This document shows positions 1 through 9,260 of a stretch of DNA of 64,000 nt, one piece after another (position 1 is the stretch's first letter; the number at the start of each line of letters is the position of its first letter). The stretch covers positions 1 through 64,000 of the forward strand of contig JABXHM010000083.1 of NCBI GenBank assembly GCA_013373625.1. The letters are read 5' to 3'. Source of the DNA: Alteromonadaceae bacterium (GTDB lineage: Bacteria; Pseudomonadota; Gammaproteobacteria; Enterobacterales; Alteromonadaceae). A program made the position numbers and the translations under genes. The notes beneath the pieces are model-generated. The model was given only the letters and a program-made list of their open reading frames with translations, ran no database searches and had not been told where the DNA came from.

Positions 1-10
1 CAGAAAGTAA

Positions 11-37
11 CAAGGAGAGCTACGCCCTCCTTGTTTT
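11..37 (+). terminator. Rho-independent terminator-like hairpin
   Basis: Stem CAAGGAG pairs with CTCCTTG around a nine-base loop and is followed by TTTT when read on the plus strand. It probably ends a plus-strand gene lying before the window. On the minus strand it would sit just past the efflux operon, but the T-run there is weak. Confidence 0.6.
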
Positions 38-78
38 ATGCAGCCTTCAATACGGGGCTATCTTATATTGTTGCACCT

Positions 79-1554
79 TCAGGACTCCCATCCCCCGCCC
101 AGCGCTTGATATAAATCGACCAACGCGGTCATTTGTTGTTGACGGGTTTCGATCAGTTCACTGCGCGCCTCAAGCGCTTCGCGTTGGGCTAGTAATACCT
201 CCAGGTACTCACCATGTGCCGACGCAAACAACCTGCTGGCGACATCAACTGACTGTTCAAGCGAGGCGATCTGCTGACTTTTCGCCGCCGCACTTTGTGC
301 TAACTTGTTCATCTTAGACAGACTATTAGACACTTCTGCGACGGCTCTCACCAGCGCCAGTTCATACTCGTAGGCCGCTTGCACCTGCTCAGCACTCGCG
401 TTTTGATAGACCGCTTCGATAGCTCTGCGATTAATCAACGGCGCGAAGATATCGGCAGACAATGAATAAGCCAATGACTCGGGAACGTGAAGCAGGTAGC
501 TGGCGTCGAAGGAAGACAGCCCTACTCCGGCTTTCAAATCAAATGACGGGTAAAAATTGGCTTTCGCCACATCAATATTGAGATTAGCGGCCGCCAGTGC
601 CAGTTCAGCCTGCTTTATGTCTGACCGGTTAGCCAGCAATTCTGAGGGAACCCCCACATTTGGCGCGCGGATGACATCGTTCATCAGCACTTCACTACTG
701 CGCGGGATAGGCTGGGGCGTGCGTCCTAACAACAAGTTTAAGGTATTTTCCTTTTCAACAATATCTTGCTCAATCAGAAACCGTTCGCTTTCATTTTTCT
801 TCACTTCTGCGGTAAATCGTGCAATCGGTAAAGATGAAGAACGTCCGTATTGTTTGAGTGCATGAATAGTGTTGATGACATTTTTCTGTACCGCTATGGT
901 TGAGTCTAAAATCGCGAGCTTGTTATCCAGCGCAAGTAACTCGTAGTAACAACGGGAGACTTCAGAAACCAGTTGGGTAATAAAGAATCTGCGTCCTTCA
1001 ACTGAGGCCATATACTCCAGCGAAGCCACCTTGGAAGCATCCCTGAGCTTATGCCATATATCCAGCTCCCATGATGCATTTAACCCTAAGCGTAAATTTG
1101 CCAGAGGGTCCGGAAAAGCCTTCCCCTCTTTAATATCCAGTTGCTCCTCTACTGCGCCATCGCGGGTATACTCCCCCACTTTTTCAGTGTCAGCGGCGAT
1201 ACCTGCAGTAACACGTGGTAAGTATTCACCGTCACGGGCATACACTTCATTCGCCGCCATGTTGATCCGCTGAGCCAGCACAGCCACTTCCTGGTTATTG
1301 GTGACGGCGACTTGTACTAACTCAGCAAGCTGCGGATCGTTGAACCATTCAGCCCAGTTAATGTTGACGGATTCAGGTTCGGCGTAATCAGCAACTGCAT
1401 CATCCGCTTTCCTATGCGCACTGAAGTGATCAGGTAACTGTACTTGTGGCGCACGTGTCGCAATCGAAGGTAAGGCACATGACTGTACGAGCAATGCACT
1501 GGCCAAAGCCATCGATAATGGATTGCGGATGAACTTCATTGGTTTAGTCATCAC
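79..1554 (-). CDS. RND efflux outer-membrane channel lipoprotein (NodT/OprM family)
   Basis: Outer-membrane TolC-like exit duct of a tripartite efflux pump. The N-terminus is a lipoprotein signal peptide with lipobox L-V-Q-S-C, acylated Cys at about residue 26. The body has the two-fold repeat of long helices typical of outer membrane efflux proteins, and 491 residues is the usual length. It is the last gene of a three-gene operon. Its start overlaps the end of the RND pump gene by 11 bases, which suggests coupled translation. M1, M2 or M6 could each serve as start. The substrate cannot be read from the sequence. Confidence 0.9.
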   Translation of the reverse strand: MMTKPMKFIRNPLSMALASALLVQSCALPSIATRAPQVQLPDHFSAHRKADDAVADYAEPESVNINWAEWFNDPQLAELVQVAVTNNQEVAVLAQRINMAANEVYARDGEYLPRVTAGIAADTEKVGEYTRDGAVEEQLDIKEGKAFPDPLANLRLGLNASWELDIWHKLRDASKVASLEYMASVEGRRFFITQLVSEVSRCYYELLALDNKLAILDSTIAVQKNVINTIHALKQYGRSSSLPIARFTAEVKKNESERFLIEQDIVEKENTLNLLLGRTPQPIPRSSEVLMNDVIRAPNVGVPSELLANRSDIKQAELALAAANLNIDVAKANFYPSFDLKAGVGLSSFDASYLLHVPESLAYSLSADIFAPLINRRAIEAVYQNASAEQVQAAYEYELALVRAVAEVSNSLSKMNKLAQSAAAKSQQIASLEQSVDVASRLFASAHGEYLEVLLAQREALEARSELIETRQQQMTALVDLYQALGGGWES

Positions 1555-4500
1555 TTAACACCTCGTCGTTATAGTGGTAAGTTTCGGTTAATGGAACATG
1601 ATCTTCATTTTTAATCAGGGACTTGCCTTCTTCTAACCTGGCGAACAGATAGTACAGCCCGGGAATCACCAACACGCCGAATATAGTCCCGAATAAGGTG
1701 CCGCCAAGTGCCGACGCACCGATCGTGCGATTACCAACCGCCCCCGCGCCGGTAGCAATCACTAACGGAATCAATCCTGCGACAAACGAAAATGACGTCA
1801 TTAAAATGGGCCTGAAACGTTCCTTCGCCGCCGCAATAGCCGCATCGGCTATAGACATGTTTTGCTGATTCTTCTGTACGGCATATTCAACAATGAGCAC
1901 CGCATTTTTACCCAGCAAACCAACCAGCATAACTAACCCCAGCTGGGCATACACATCATTGGCCAGCCCCATGCCTTTGAGAAATAAAAATGCGCCTAAA
2001 ATGCCAGTAGGTAACGACAATATCACCGCAAAAGGTAACAACAGGCTTTCATACTGGGAAGCCAGTACGATATAAACGAAAAGCAGTACGACGGCAAAAA
2101 TGACAATGGCTTCATTACCCCGTTTTGCTTCATCGAAGGACAGCCCCTCCCAGCCGATGTCATAGCCTTTTGGTAAGGTCGCTGCTGCGACGTCTTCTAC
2201 CGCTTTAATCGCTTCAGCAGACGTATAGCCTTTGGCTGGTTCGGCACGAATAGCAGCTGAGGTATAAAGGTTATAGCGGGTAATTTCATTTGGCCCCTGG
2301 GTTTTCACCAACTTCATAAAGGCTGAGTAAGGCACCATTTCACCTTCTTCGTTGCGTACATAGTAGTCCAGTAAGTCGCTGGGATACCGGCGGTATTCGG
2401 GAGCACTCTGGGTATACACTTTGAAGAAATTATTAAAACGGGTAAAACCTTGTTCATAGGTACTACCAATTAGAATATTCAGGTTTTCCATGGCCTTACC
2501 AATGGATACGCCTTTTTGCATTGCCGCCTGGTTATCAATTTCGATTTTATATTGTGGATAGTCAGCGGCGTAAAAGGTAAACAACCCTTTGAGTTCTTTA
2601 CGCTCTGACAGTGCACTCATAAATTCTTTATTGATCTGGTCAAATTCCTGATAATCGGTAGTGTTAGTTTTATCCAGCAAACGAAAAGACAGGCCGGATG
2701 AGGCACCATAACCCGGCACTACCGGCGGTTCGAAGTATTCAATCACAGCGCCTAAGTGATGCGTTTTTGACTCGAGCTCTTCAATAATGTCACGCACTGA
2801 CTGATCCCGGTTAGCCCAGTCTTCAAGGTTGATCAAACACGTTCCCGCGTTAGAACCACGCCCTTCAGTTAAAATTTCATACCCCGCAAGGGAGGAAACA
2901 GACGACACCCCTTCGACCTCAAGCGCCAGTTCCTGTAGCTCTCTGGCGACCGTATTGGTGACTTCAAGAGTACTACCCGGTGGCGTTTGAATAATGGCGT
3001 AAATCTGGCCTTGATCTTCACCGGGAATAAAACCTGTCGGTAACACCTGATTTAACCCAAAGGTACTGGCTATAAAACCTGCCAGCACAACAACCGTTAC
3101 CATACGCCGTGTTACTAAGGCTTTGATGATACGTGTATAGCGCCCCGTAAGACGGTTAAACCAACGGTTAAATACATCAATAAGCTTGCTCAACGGCGTG
3201 ACTTTTTTGCTGTGAGTATGGGGATTTTTAAGCAACATCGCACACAGTACCGGAGTCAGCGAGAGTGCCACAATACACGATATGATGATTGAGGATGCCA
3301 TGGTAATCGAGAACTGCCGGTAAAATACGCCTACCGGTCCCGTCATAAAAATAAGCGGGACAAACACAGCGGTCATCACCAGTGTAATGGCAATAATGGC
3401 CCCCCCCATTTCACCCAATACCTGTTGCGTAGCAATATAGGGTGTAAGGGTTTTGCTGTCCTCCATTTTGGCATGCACCGCTTCAACAATGACGATGGCA
3501 TTATCGACCACGATGCCGATCGCCAGAACCAGAGCAAAAAGCGTGATCAGGTTAATGTTTACGCCTGTAGCCTGCATACAAAAGAAAGTACCAATAAGAG
3601 AGACCGGCACGGCCAGCAGCGGAATAAGCGTAGAGCGCCATTCGCCAAGAAAAATAAACACCACCAGTGAAACGAGAATAAAAGCTTCGACTAATGTGTG
3701 AAGTACCTGCTCTATGGACGCGTCGAGAAACTTAGATACATCATAATTGATTTCGTACTTCATCCCTTGCGGAAACGTTCCCTCCAGCTCAGCCATTTTG
3801 GCCTTCACCTGGGCAATCACTTCATTCGCGCTGCTACCATAGTTTTGCTTAAGTACAATGGCGGCAGAGGGGTAGCCATCTTTATTTGAATAGATATCGA
3901 AAAACTCACTGCTTAATTCAACCTCTGCAATATCACTGAGTTTTAAGAGTCTTCCGTCACTGTCGGCACGGATAATAATGTTCTTATATTCTTCTGGTTC
4001 GTCATAACGCCCTTCGTAAATAAGCACATACTCTTTTGACTGTGCAGTTAAGCCTGAGCTGCGTCCTAATCGACCAGGCCGGCCAATCAGACTTTGTTCG
4101 TCTATGGCCTCCATTATCTCATCCACTGACACATTGTATGCACGCATACGATCGGGCTTTAACCAGATCCGCATAGCATACTGCCTGCTACCTAAAATCT
4201 TGGCGCTGGCAATGCCATTCACACGTTGTATTTCCGGGATAAGGTTGATGTTTGAATAGTTGTATAAAAACTTCTCATCTGCGGCTTTATCGGTACTGTA
4301 GACGTTGATATACATCAACATGCTGGGTTGTACACGCTCCAGCACCACACCTTCCAGTTGTACCAGTTGTGGCAGGCGATTCATTATCTGATCGAGCCGC
4401 GTTTTCACATTAATAAGCGCCTGATTAGGGTCAACGTCGAGATCAAAAATAACCTGAATAGTGGCCTCACCTGCACTGGTAGCATCTGAGACAATATACT

Positions 4501-4726
4501 TCATGCCTGGCACACCATTTATTGAGCGCTCAATAGTCACCAGTGACGACTTCACCAGTACATCGGCACTCGAACCTGGGTAGGCCAGAGAAATCAGCAC
4601 TCGTGGTGGTGCTATATCGGGAAATTGCGAGGTGGGCAATGAGAAAACCGACAAGACGCCCAAAAAGATAATCATCAGCGACAGCATAATCGCCATCACA
4701 GGTCGTTTAATAAATACGCCAAACAT
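1544..4726 (-). CDS. RND efflux transporter permease (HAE1/AcrB family)
   Basis: Proton-driven inner-membrane pump, 1060 residues, the usual length for hydrophobe/amphiphile RND permeases. It starts with the typical FIKRPVMA segment and has the two-fold repeat of a helix plus a large periplasmic loop plus a helix bundle. In transmembrane helix 4 the proton-relay pair, D-D in AcrB, reads D-N (GIVVDNAIVIVE), as in many HAE1 subfamilies. A strong ribosome-binding site, AAAGGAG, lies six bases before ATG and overlaps the stop codon of the adaptor gene. The cargo is unknown. Confidence 0.95.
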   Translation of the reverse strand: MFGVFIKRPVMAIMLSLMIIFLGVLSVFSLPTSQFPDIAPPRVLISLAYPGSSADVLVKSSLVTIERSINGVPGMKYIVSDATSAGEATIQVIFDLDVDPNQALINVKTRLDQIMNRLPQLVQLEGVVLERVQPSMLMYINVYSTDKAADEKFLYNYSNINLIPEIQRVNGIASAKILGSRQYAMRIWLKPDRMRAYNVSVDEIMEAIDEQSLIGRPGRLGRSSGLTAQSKEYVLIYEGRYDEPEEYKNIIIRADSDGRLLKLSDIAEVELSSEFFDIYSNKDGYPSAAIVLKQNYGSSANEVIAQVKAKMAELEGTFPQGMKYEINYDVSKFLDASIEQVLHTLVEAFILVSLVVFIFLGEWRSTLIPLLAVPVSLIGTFFCMQATGVNINLITLFALVLAIGIVVDNAIVIVEAVHAKMEDSKTLTPYIATQQVLGEMGGAIIAITLVMTAVFVPLIFMTGPVGVFYRQFSITMASSIIISCIVALSLTPVLCAMLLKNPHTHSKKVTPLSKLIDVFNRWFNRLTGRYTRIIKALVTRRMVTVVVLAGFIASTFGLNQVLPTGFIPGEDQGQIYAIIQTPPGSTLEVTNTVARELQELALEVEGVSSVSSLAGYEILTEGRGSNAGTCLINLEDWANRDQSVRDIIEELESKTHHLGAVIEYFEPPVVPGYGASSGLSFRLLDKTNTTDYQEFDQINKEFMSALSERKELKGLFTFYAADYPQYKIEIDNQAAMQKGVSIGKAMENLNILIGSTYEQGFTRFNNFFKVYTQSAPEYRRYPSDLLDYYVRNEEGEMVPYSAFMKLVKTQGPNEITRYNLYTSAAIRAEPAKGYTSAEAIKAVEDVAAATLPKGYDIGWEGLSFDEAKRGNEAIVIFAVVLLFVYIVLASQYESLLLPFAVILSLPTGILGAFLFLKGMGLANDVYAQLGLVMLVGLLGKNAVLIVEYAVQKNQQNMSIADAAIAAAKERFRPILMTSFSFVAGLIPLVIATGAGAVGNRTIGASALGGTLFGTIFGVLVIPGLYYLFARLEEGKSLIKNEDHVPLTETYHYNDEVLSDD

Positions 4727-4736
4727 AGTCGCTCCT

Positions 4737-5822
4737 TTATTCTGCGTGAAGCGACAGTTCAGCTAACACGTCACTGTCGGATAACATATCTGGTTCGATT
4801 TGCTGACCATTACTTACTCGCCGTAAGCCTTCTACCAGTATTATGTCATCGTCATGTAAGCCCTCCGACACCACGAACAAATGTGGCAGCTCAGCGCTCA
4901 CTTCAATATGCCGCGTGGCCAGCTTGTTCTCGCTGTCGAGTACATAAACATAGCTTTGATCGAGAATTTCAAAGGTGGCTTTCTGGGGAATCACCAGACT
5001 ATCCGGGTAGTCCACATCCACCAGGATATTGCCAGTCTGACCATGTCTGAGTAGCTGTTCGGGATTAGGGAATGATGCTCGCATCTCAATCGTGCCGGTA
5101 TGATTGTCAAAGTCTGCTTCAATGGTATCGATAACACCTTCGTACGGATAAATGCTGCCATTAGCCAGCTTTAGTCTCACTTTAGTCGCTTGGCTGGCTT
5201 TGCCACTTTGCGCATAATCCAAATACTCGGTTTCAGGCACGTTGAAGTACACCCACATTTGACTGAGATCAGACAAGGTGGTGAGCAACTCACCTTCATC
5301 AAGCAAACTGCCTGTTCGAGCTTCAAGCCGATCCATTTTGCCTGTAAAGGGTGCATTGATATCCGTAAACGCCAGGTGGGCTTTCGCCAGTTCAACATCA
5401 GCCTGGGCTTTTTGATATTCCGCCTTAACTACTGCCAGCTCGTTAGGGGATACAATATTTTGCTCTACCAAAGACTTGGTATTTTTGTATTCCATATAAA
5501 CGGCCTGAGCTTCTGCCTCTGATTTATGCAATTCAGCTTCATACACCGTCGGCATAATTTTAAACATCGGTGCGCCTTTTTCTACGGTTTGCCCTTCATC
5601 CACAAAGGTGCTCTGCAGGTATCCCTTTTCCATCGCTTTAATTTCAATATGCTGAATCGCATGAATTTGGCTGACATATTCTTTAACCAGCGTTGTGTCT
5701 TGCCGAATAGGATGTACTACATCTAACTGTAACGTGGTGTGGTGGGCTTCATGTTCCTGATGACCGCAACCGCTTAGCATTGCAGTGAGAATACTGATTG
5801 CTACAAGTGTTTTTTTGCTCAT
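4737..5822 (-). CDS. RND efflux periplasmic adaptor (membrane fusion protein)
   Basis: Periplasmic adaptor linking the RND pump to the outer-membrane channel. It has a lipoprotein signal peptide with lipobox L-S-G-C (Cys at about 19), then a short His-rich stretch. A split biotinyl-lipoyl domain follows (about residues 60-95 and 165-200) around a short alpha-hairpin rich in Ala/Glu/Lys. Beta-barrel and membrane-proximal domains complete the 361 residues. It is the first gene of the operon adaptor-pump-channel. The 5' flank (5823-6020) shows no regulator gene, so the regulator must lie elsewhere. Confidence 0.92.
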   Translation of the reverse strand: MSKKTLVAISILTAMLSGCGHQEHEAHHTTLQLDVVHPIRQDTTLVKEYVSQIHAIQHIEIKAMEKGYLQSTFVDEGQTVEKGAPMFKIMPTVYEAELHKSEAEAQAVYMEYKNTKSLVEQNIVSPNELAVVKAEYQKAQADVELAKAHLAFTDINAPFTGKMDRLEARTGSLLDEGELLTTLSDLSQMWVYFNVPETEYLDYAQSGKASQATKVRLKLANGSIYPYEGVIDTIEADFDNHTGTIEMRASFPNPEQLLRHGQTGNILVDVDYPDSLVIPQKATFEILDQSYVYVLDSENKLATRHIEVSAELPHLFVVSEGLHDDDIILVEGLRRVSNGQQIEPDMLSDSDVLAELSLHAE

Positions 5823-6026
5823 GATTTAAATTCGTCTTTTAGGAAAAATCATGATCACTGCGCTTTTAAGGCACAGCGATCCTTCGTATGCAGACATTCA
5901 ACGCACAATGATGCAGTTGAAAAAGCACACGAACCTGGCCAGCTTCTACCAAGCTGGAAAAAATATTATGAATATCAACTAAGAAATGCTTTTTAGTGCG
6001 CAGCCTTTCACGCAACCTAAAAAGGC

Positions 6027-6323
6027 TTAAGCCAGAGGCGGTGCTCTGGTGAGTGGCGTTGTATGCCTATAAGACGGGAAGACGCTCTGGTATGTCGTGA
6101 ACGACAATATAATGCTCAGCACAAACTGAGATTCGACCAAGCCGACACATTCCGGGGTGACAGGATGATCACCTCCACTTTCCTCTGTATCAAACTCGAG
6201 AGCCTGCTCTACAACAGCCGCATCAACCTGATGCGTATCAATATTGAGCGAATAGCGCTGACCAAAGCCCAGCAAACAAGTCACCAGCAGCATTATCATT
6301 GCGAATGATATTTGCTGTTTCAT
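6027..6323 (-). CDS. Small predicted secreted or membrane protein, unknown function
   Basis: Product not recognised. From ATG at 6323 it encodes 98 residues: a hydrophobic N-terminal segment that looks like a signal peptide or anchor, an acidic middle (FDTEESGGDHP), a second hydrophobic stretch, and a C-terminus ending in TRAPPLA. Such a Pro/Arg tail is common in small proteins near metal or drug efflux operons. An upstream in-frame GTG at 6341 is an alternative start. No good ribosome-binding site was seen. It precedes the efflux operon on the same strand, 200 bases away. Confidence 0.45.
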   Translation of the reverse strand: MKQQISFAMIMLLVTCLLGFGQRYSLNIDTHQVDAAVVEQALEFDTEESGGDHPVTPECVGLVESQFVLSIILSFTTYQSVFPSYRHTTPLTRAPPLA

Positions 6324-6341
6324 GTTAAATGGGTTAATCAC

Positions 6342-6768
6342 TGGCTATGCACCTGACGTTGACAACAGTAGATAAAAATGCGCGGTCATGCTACACAGCT
6401 ACGGCAAATATGACAAGCCATACAGGCGGTAATTATATGAATTTGGTCGCTTATTTTTGTGCTTCTGTACTTGTCAGGGTTATATCGTTCACCCTTTTGT
6501 TGCTGTTATTTTTAATCATTCATACGCTGCACTTAACCCGATAACATTGTACTTATTGAGCAATGAATGATGCTTGTGTTAACTGCGTAAGATTTACCAG
6601 GTTTGGTTGCTGCTGAATGCAGCCAGCTTAAGATTGTAACGTTGGCTGGAGCGTTACCGACGGGTATGTTGTAGCGCTGTTTTAGGTATTCTTACCTGCG
6701 TTATGCCAATCCGCACTTATGTGGCTTTGCAACCAATAACAGGTGATATGTTCAAATACGCCAAGGCA
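6342..6768. other. 427-base stretch without a convincing gene
   Basis: Lies between the small protein and the DUF2802 gene. It holds only weak open frames. The best is a possible 35-residue single-helix peptide from ATG 6437, and I do not call it. No clear terminator or promoter was found. Confidence 0.5.
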
Positions 6769-7185
6769 TTATTTACGCTGATGAATATTCATCAGCAGCT
6801 GTACTTCAGCAAAGGGAATATCACAATTGTGCATGACCTCGTCGGCGCTGGCGCCGGATTGGATCATTTCGGCAGCGCGCTGGTACAACCGACTGTCAGG
6901 GTCCTGCTCACCCAGCGTTTTTATTTGTTGCTGTAAGGCAGCAATTGACTGTTTAAGCTGCTCAGTATTCTCTGCCACAACCATACTTCGCGCCTGGCTC
7001 TCTTCAAGCGCGCTGACAAACAACTGCAATTGTTTTTTTACTGCGGTAAGTTGATGTTGCTGCGCAGACAATTCAGTGCGTAATTGCTTTATTTTATGAC
7101 GGCTAACGGCCCAGTGCAGAGCCGTTAAAACAATCGCAATTAAGCAAGCAACACCAGCAACAATCAATGGTAGGGATACTTCCAT
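6769..7185 (-). CDS. DUF2802 family protein, last gene of the chemotaxis block
   Basis: One N-terminal transmembrane helix (about residues 3-23), then a long coiled coil, then a C-terminal helical region matching the DUF2802 signature (R-A-A-E-M-I-x-x-G-A, then E-V-x-L-L). I chose ATG 7185 because the helix follows at once and the gene then does not overlap cheW. The longer frame from 7236 would add 17 residues and overlap cheW by 25 bases. DUF2802 genes commonly follow cheW at the end of polar-flagellar chemotaxis operons in Vibrio, Shewanella and Alteromonas. The function is unknown. Confidence 0.75.
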   Translation of the reverse strand: MEVSLPLIVAGVACLIAIVLTALHWAVSRHKIKQLRTELSAQQHQLTAVKKQLQLFVSALEESQARSMVVAENTEQLKQSIAALQQQIKTLGEQDPDSRLYQRAAEMIQSGASADEVMHNCDIPFAEVQLLMNIHQRK

Positions 7186-7211
7186 GTGCTGTACTGATAG
7201 TTCCGGTAAGT

Positions 7212-7700
7212 TTACAGGCTGGTTAACTCGTCCCACTCCTCATCGCTAAGCAGCTTGTTCAAATCAACCAGAATTAGCAGCTCGCCGTCGCGATTACTTA
7301 CGCCCTGAATAAACTTAGCGCTTTCTTCTGTGCCAACGTTCGGAGCGCTGTCGATTTCTGATGATTTAAGGTATACCACCTCAGCCACACTATCAACCAG
7401 TATTCCAACTACCTGCTCGTCTGACTCAATAATCACCACACGGGTGTTGTCGGTGACATCTTCGGGCGGCAAGCCAAAGCGCGCACGGGTATCGATTACC
7501 GTTACCACGTTTCCACGTAAGTTGATTATACCAAGCACGTAATCTGGCGCACCTGGTACCGGCGCAATTTCAGAATAACGAAGTACTTCCTGTACCTGCA
7601 TTACGTTTATGCCATAGGTTTCTTCACCTAACCGGTAAGTTACCCACTGCAAGACCTGATCGTCTACATTCGCAGCGTTGTTGTTTCTATCATCACTCAT
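7212..7700 (-). CDS. cheW: Chemotaxis coupling protein CheW
   Basis: Soluble adaptor linking chemoreceptors to the kinase CheA. The 162-residue protein is essentially one CheW domain, with the typical core (GINVMQVQEVLR, GIINLRGNVVTVIDTR, ILVDSVAEV). A short charged Asn-rich N-terminus precedes it. It lies 18 bases after parP and belongs to the cheY-cheZ-cheA-cheB-parC-parP-cheW run, all on the minus strand. Confidence 0.95.
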   Translation of the reverse strand: MSDDRNNNAANVDDQVLQWVTYRLGEETYGINVMQVQEVLRYSEIAPVPGAPDYVLGIINLRGNVVTVIDTRARFGLPPEDVTDNTRVVIIESDEQVVGILVDSVAEVVYLKSSEIDSAPNVGTEESAKFIQGVSNRDGELLILVDLNKLLSDEEWDELTSL

Positions 7701-7718
7701 GTATTTGGCTCCAATTGA

Positions 7719-8456
7719 CTATGGCACCTGGTCTTTACTGCCCAAGCCGTTATTCAACATTACTATTAGTTCATCAACGTCAAGCAATGCACACATTTTA
7801 TCTTTTACCATACCGGCTAACCAGGGACGCTTCGCACTCACCTGACGCCACTTCACGTCTTCTTTACTCAGTGACACGGTATTGACCAATTTTTCACTCG
7901 CCAGCCCCCACTCACTGTCACTTAACATAATAAGATATTGATAGTGTAGCTGATCTTCCAGAGATTGGTCGCATTTTTCAGGCATTACCCATTGTGCGGT
8001 GTTCACCACGTTATATTTTTCATCGCGATGAATCATAACGCCCATAAACCAACTGGGTTTACCAAACAGCGGACCAATCTTGCCAAGGTTATGTATCCCA
8101 CCTAAAGTGATTAACGGAACAGCCAGCGTTAAACCCGCTACTTCAAAAAAGAGTGCCTGAAAATTATTGTCTAAACGTTCTTCTAACGGCTTTAATGGTA
8201 CGCCTCCCGGTGGCGCCTTTGCTGTATCATCAACACTGTTATTAACGTGCGCAATCACCTCGTCAGCAGGTGTCACAACAGATTGCTCTACCTGCTGACT
8301 TTGCGCTGAATCGTCCGGGGCTAAATCGACAGTCGCTTGCTCCAGCAACTTCGCTGTTCGCTCAGTAACTTCAACAGGATCAACTGCGTCGCTCAACAAG
8401 CTGCTAAGGTACTCTTCCATTACCTTTTCGTTAGCAAACGGCGTATCTTTGCTCAT
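7719..8456 (-). CDS. parP: ParP-type CheW-like array protein
   Basis: 245 residues from ATG 8456, which starts one base after the parC stop codon. The longer in-frame extension back to 8555 lies inside parC and is rejected. The N-terminal half is acidic and low in complexity. The C-terminal half (from about residue 105) is a divergent CheW-like domain. The order cheA-cheB-parC-parP-cheW matches Vibrio, where ParP binds CheA and receptors (AIF domain) and recruits chemotaxis arrays to the pole with ParC. Naming rests on this order plus the CheW-like fold, so the exact role is inferred. Confidence 0.82.
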   Translation of the reverse strand: MSKDTPFANEKVMEEYLSSLLSDAVDPVEVTERTAKLLEQATVDLAPDDSAQSQQVEQSVVTPADEVIAHVNNSVDDTAKAPPGGVPLKPLEERLDNNFQALFFEVAGLTLAVPLITLGGIHNLGKIGPLFGKPSWFMGVMIHRDEKYNVVNTAQWVMPEKCDQSLEDQLHYQYLIMLSDSEWGLASEKLVNTVSLSKEDVKWRQVSAKRPWLAGMVKDKMCALLDVDELIVMLNNGLGSKDQVP

Positions 8457-8457
8457 T

Positions 8458-9225
8458 TTAGTCGCTATCCAGGACGTTAAGTAATTTCTCGTAAGCAAAC
8501 ACGCCGCGAGATTTTGGATACGCCACCGGTGCAGGTATCTGCATTTGGCTGGCATCTCTAAAGCGTGTATCTACGGGTATCATACCTTTCCAAATTTGTT
8601 CTTTATAGTCCAACATTAATTGCTTTTGCGCTGAAATTGCCGCGTTTATTCGGCGATCAAACATGGTAGGGACGATTATTGTATCGAAATCGCGATCCAG
8701 GGTTTTACCCATAATTTTTAGCGTGTGCATCATTCGGTCCAGGCCTTTAAGCGCCAGGAATTCAGTTTGCACTGGCACTACCACCTTCTGACACGCCGCT
8801 AAGGCATTCACCATTAAAACGCCAAGTACGGGTGGGCAATCAATGAGTACGTAATCAAATTGCGACGATATTTGTTGCAACGCTTTTTTAAGCACTAAGC
8901 CCATTCCCGCCTGATTGCCCAATGAGCGATCGAGTGTTGCCAGAGCCATGGTTGATGGCAAAATAAATAAACTATCAAACCTACTGGGACACAAGCAGTC
9001 CAGTACGTTATCGTCCGTCATACCAGAAGAATTAGTAAAAATGTCGTAAATTGATTTGGATAACTCTTCTGAGTCTATGCCAAAATAGTAGCTCAGCGAT
9101 GCCTGTGGATCCATATCGACCAGCAAAACGTTATAGCCACGCTTAGCCAAAATACCGCCAAGTGTGACGGTAGTCGTGGTTTTACCCACACCACCTTTTT
9201 GATTGGCTATCGTCCATACTTTCAC
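8458..9225 (-). CDS. parC: ParA-family ATPase ParC, polar placement of chemotaxis arrays
   Basis: ParA/Soj-type ATPase of 255 residues. It has a deviant Walker A motif KGGVGKTTTT at the N-terminus (about 10-19), the DMDPQAS switch, and the DCPP Walker B segment. In Vibrio the orthologue at this position forms a polar protein gradient that places chemotaxis clusters and works with ParP. This is not a plasmid or chromosome partition ParA: no parB neighbour exists and the gene sits between cheB and parP. Confidence 0.88.
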   Translation of the reverse strand: MKVWTIANQKGGVGKTTTTVTLGGILAKRGYNVLLVDMDPQASLSYYFGIDSEELSKSIYDIFTNSSGMTDDNVLDCLCPSRFDSLFILPSTMALATLDRSLGNQAGMGLVLKKALQQISSQFDYVLIDCPPVLGVLMVNALAACQKVVVPVQTEFLALKGLDRMMHTLKIMGKTLDRDFDTIIVPTMFDRRINAAISAQKQLMLDYKEQIWKGMIPVDTRFRDASQMQIPAPVAYPKSRGVFAYEKLLNVLDSD

Positions 9226-9260
9226 CGCTATTCTCCTGCCAGCGAGGCTGATATGACGCG

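Noticed and set aside
6347-6544. 65-codon plus-strand frame with a hydrophobic 35-residue end
   Set aside because: No convincing ribosome-binding site, low-complexity sequence and no neighbour logic; kept only as a remote chance of a small membrane peptide from ATG 6437.
8457-8555. Upstream extension of parP
   Set aside because: Lies wholly inside parC; ATG 8456 just after the parC stop gives a normal start.
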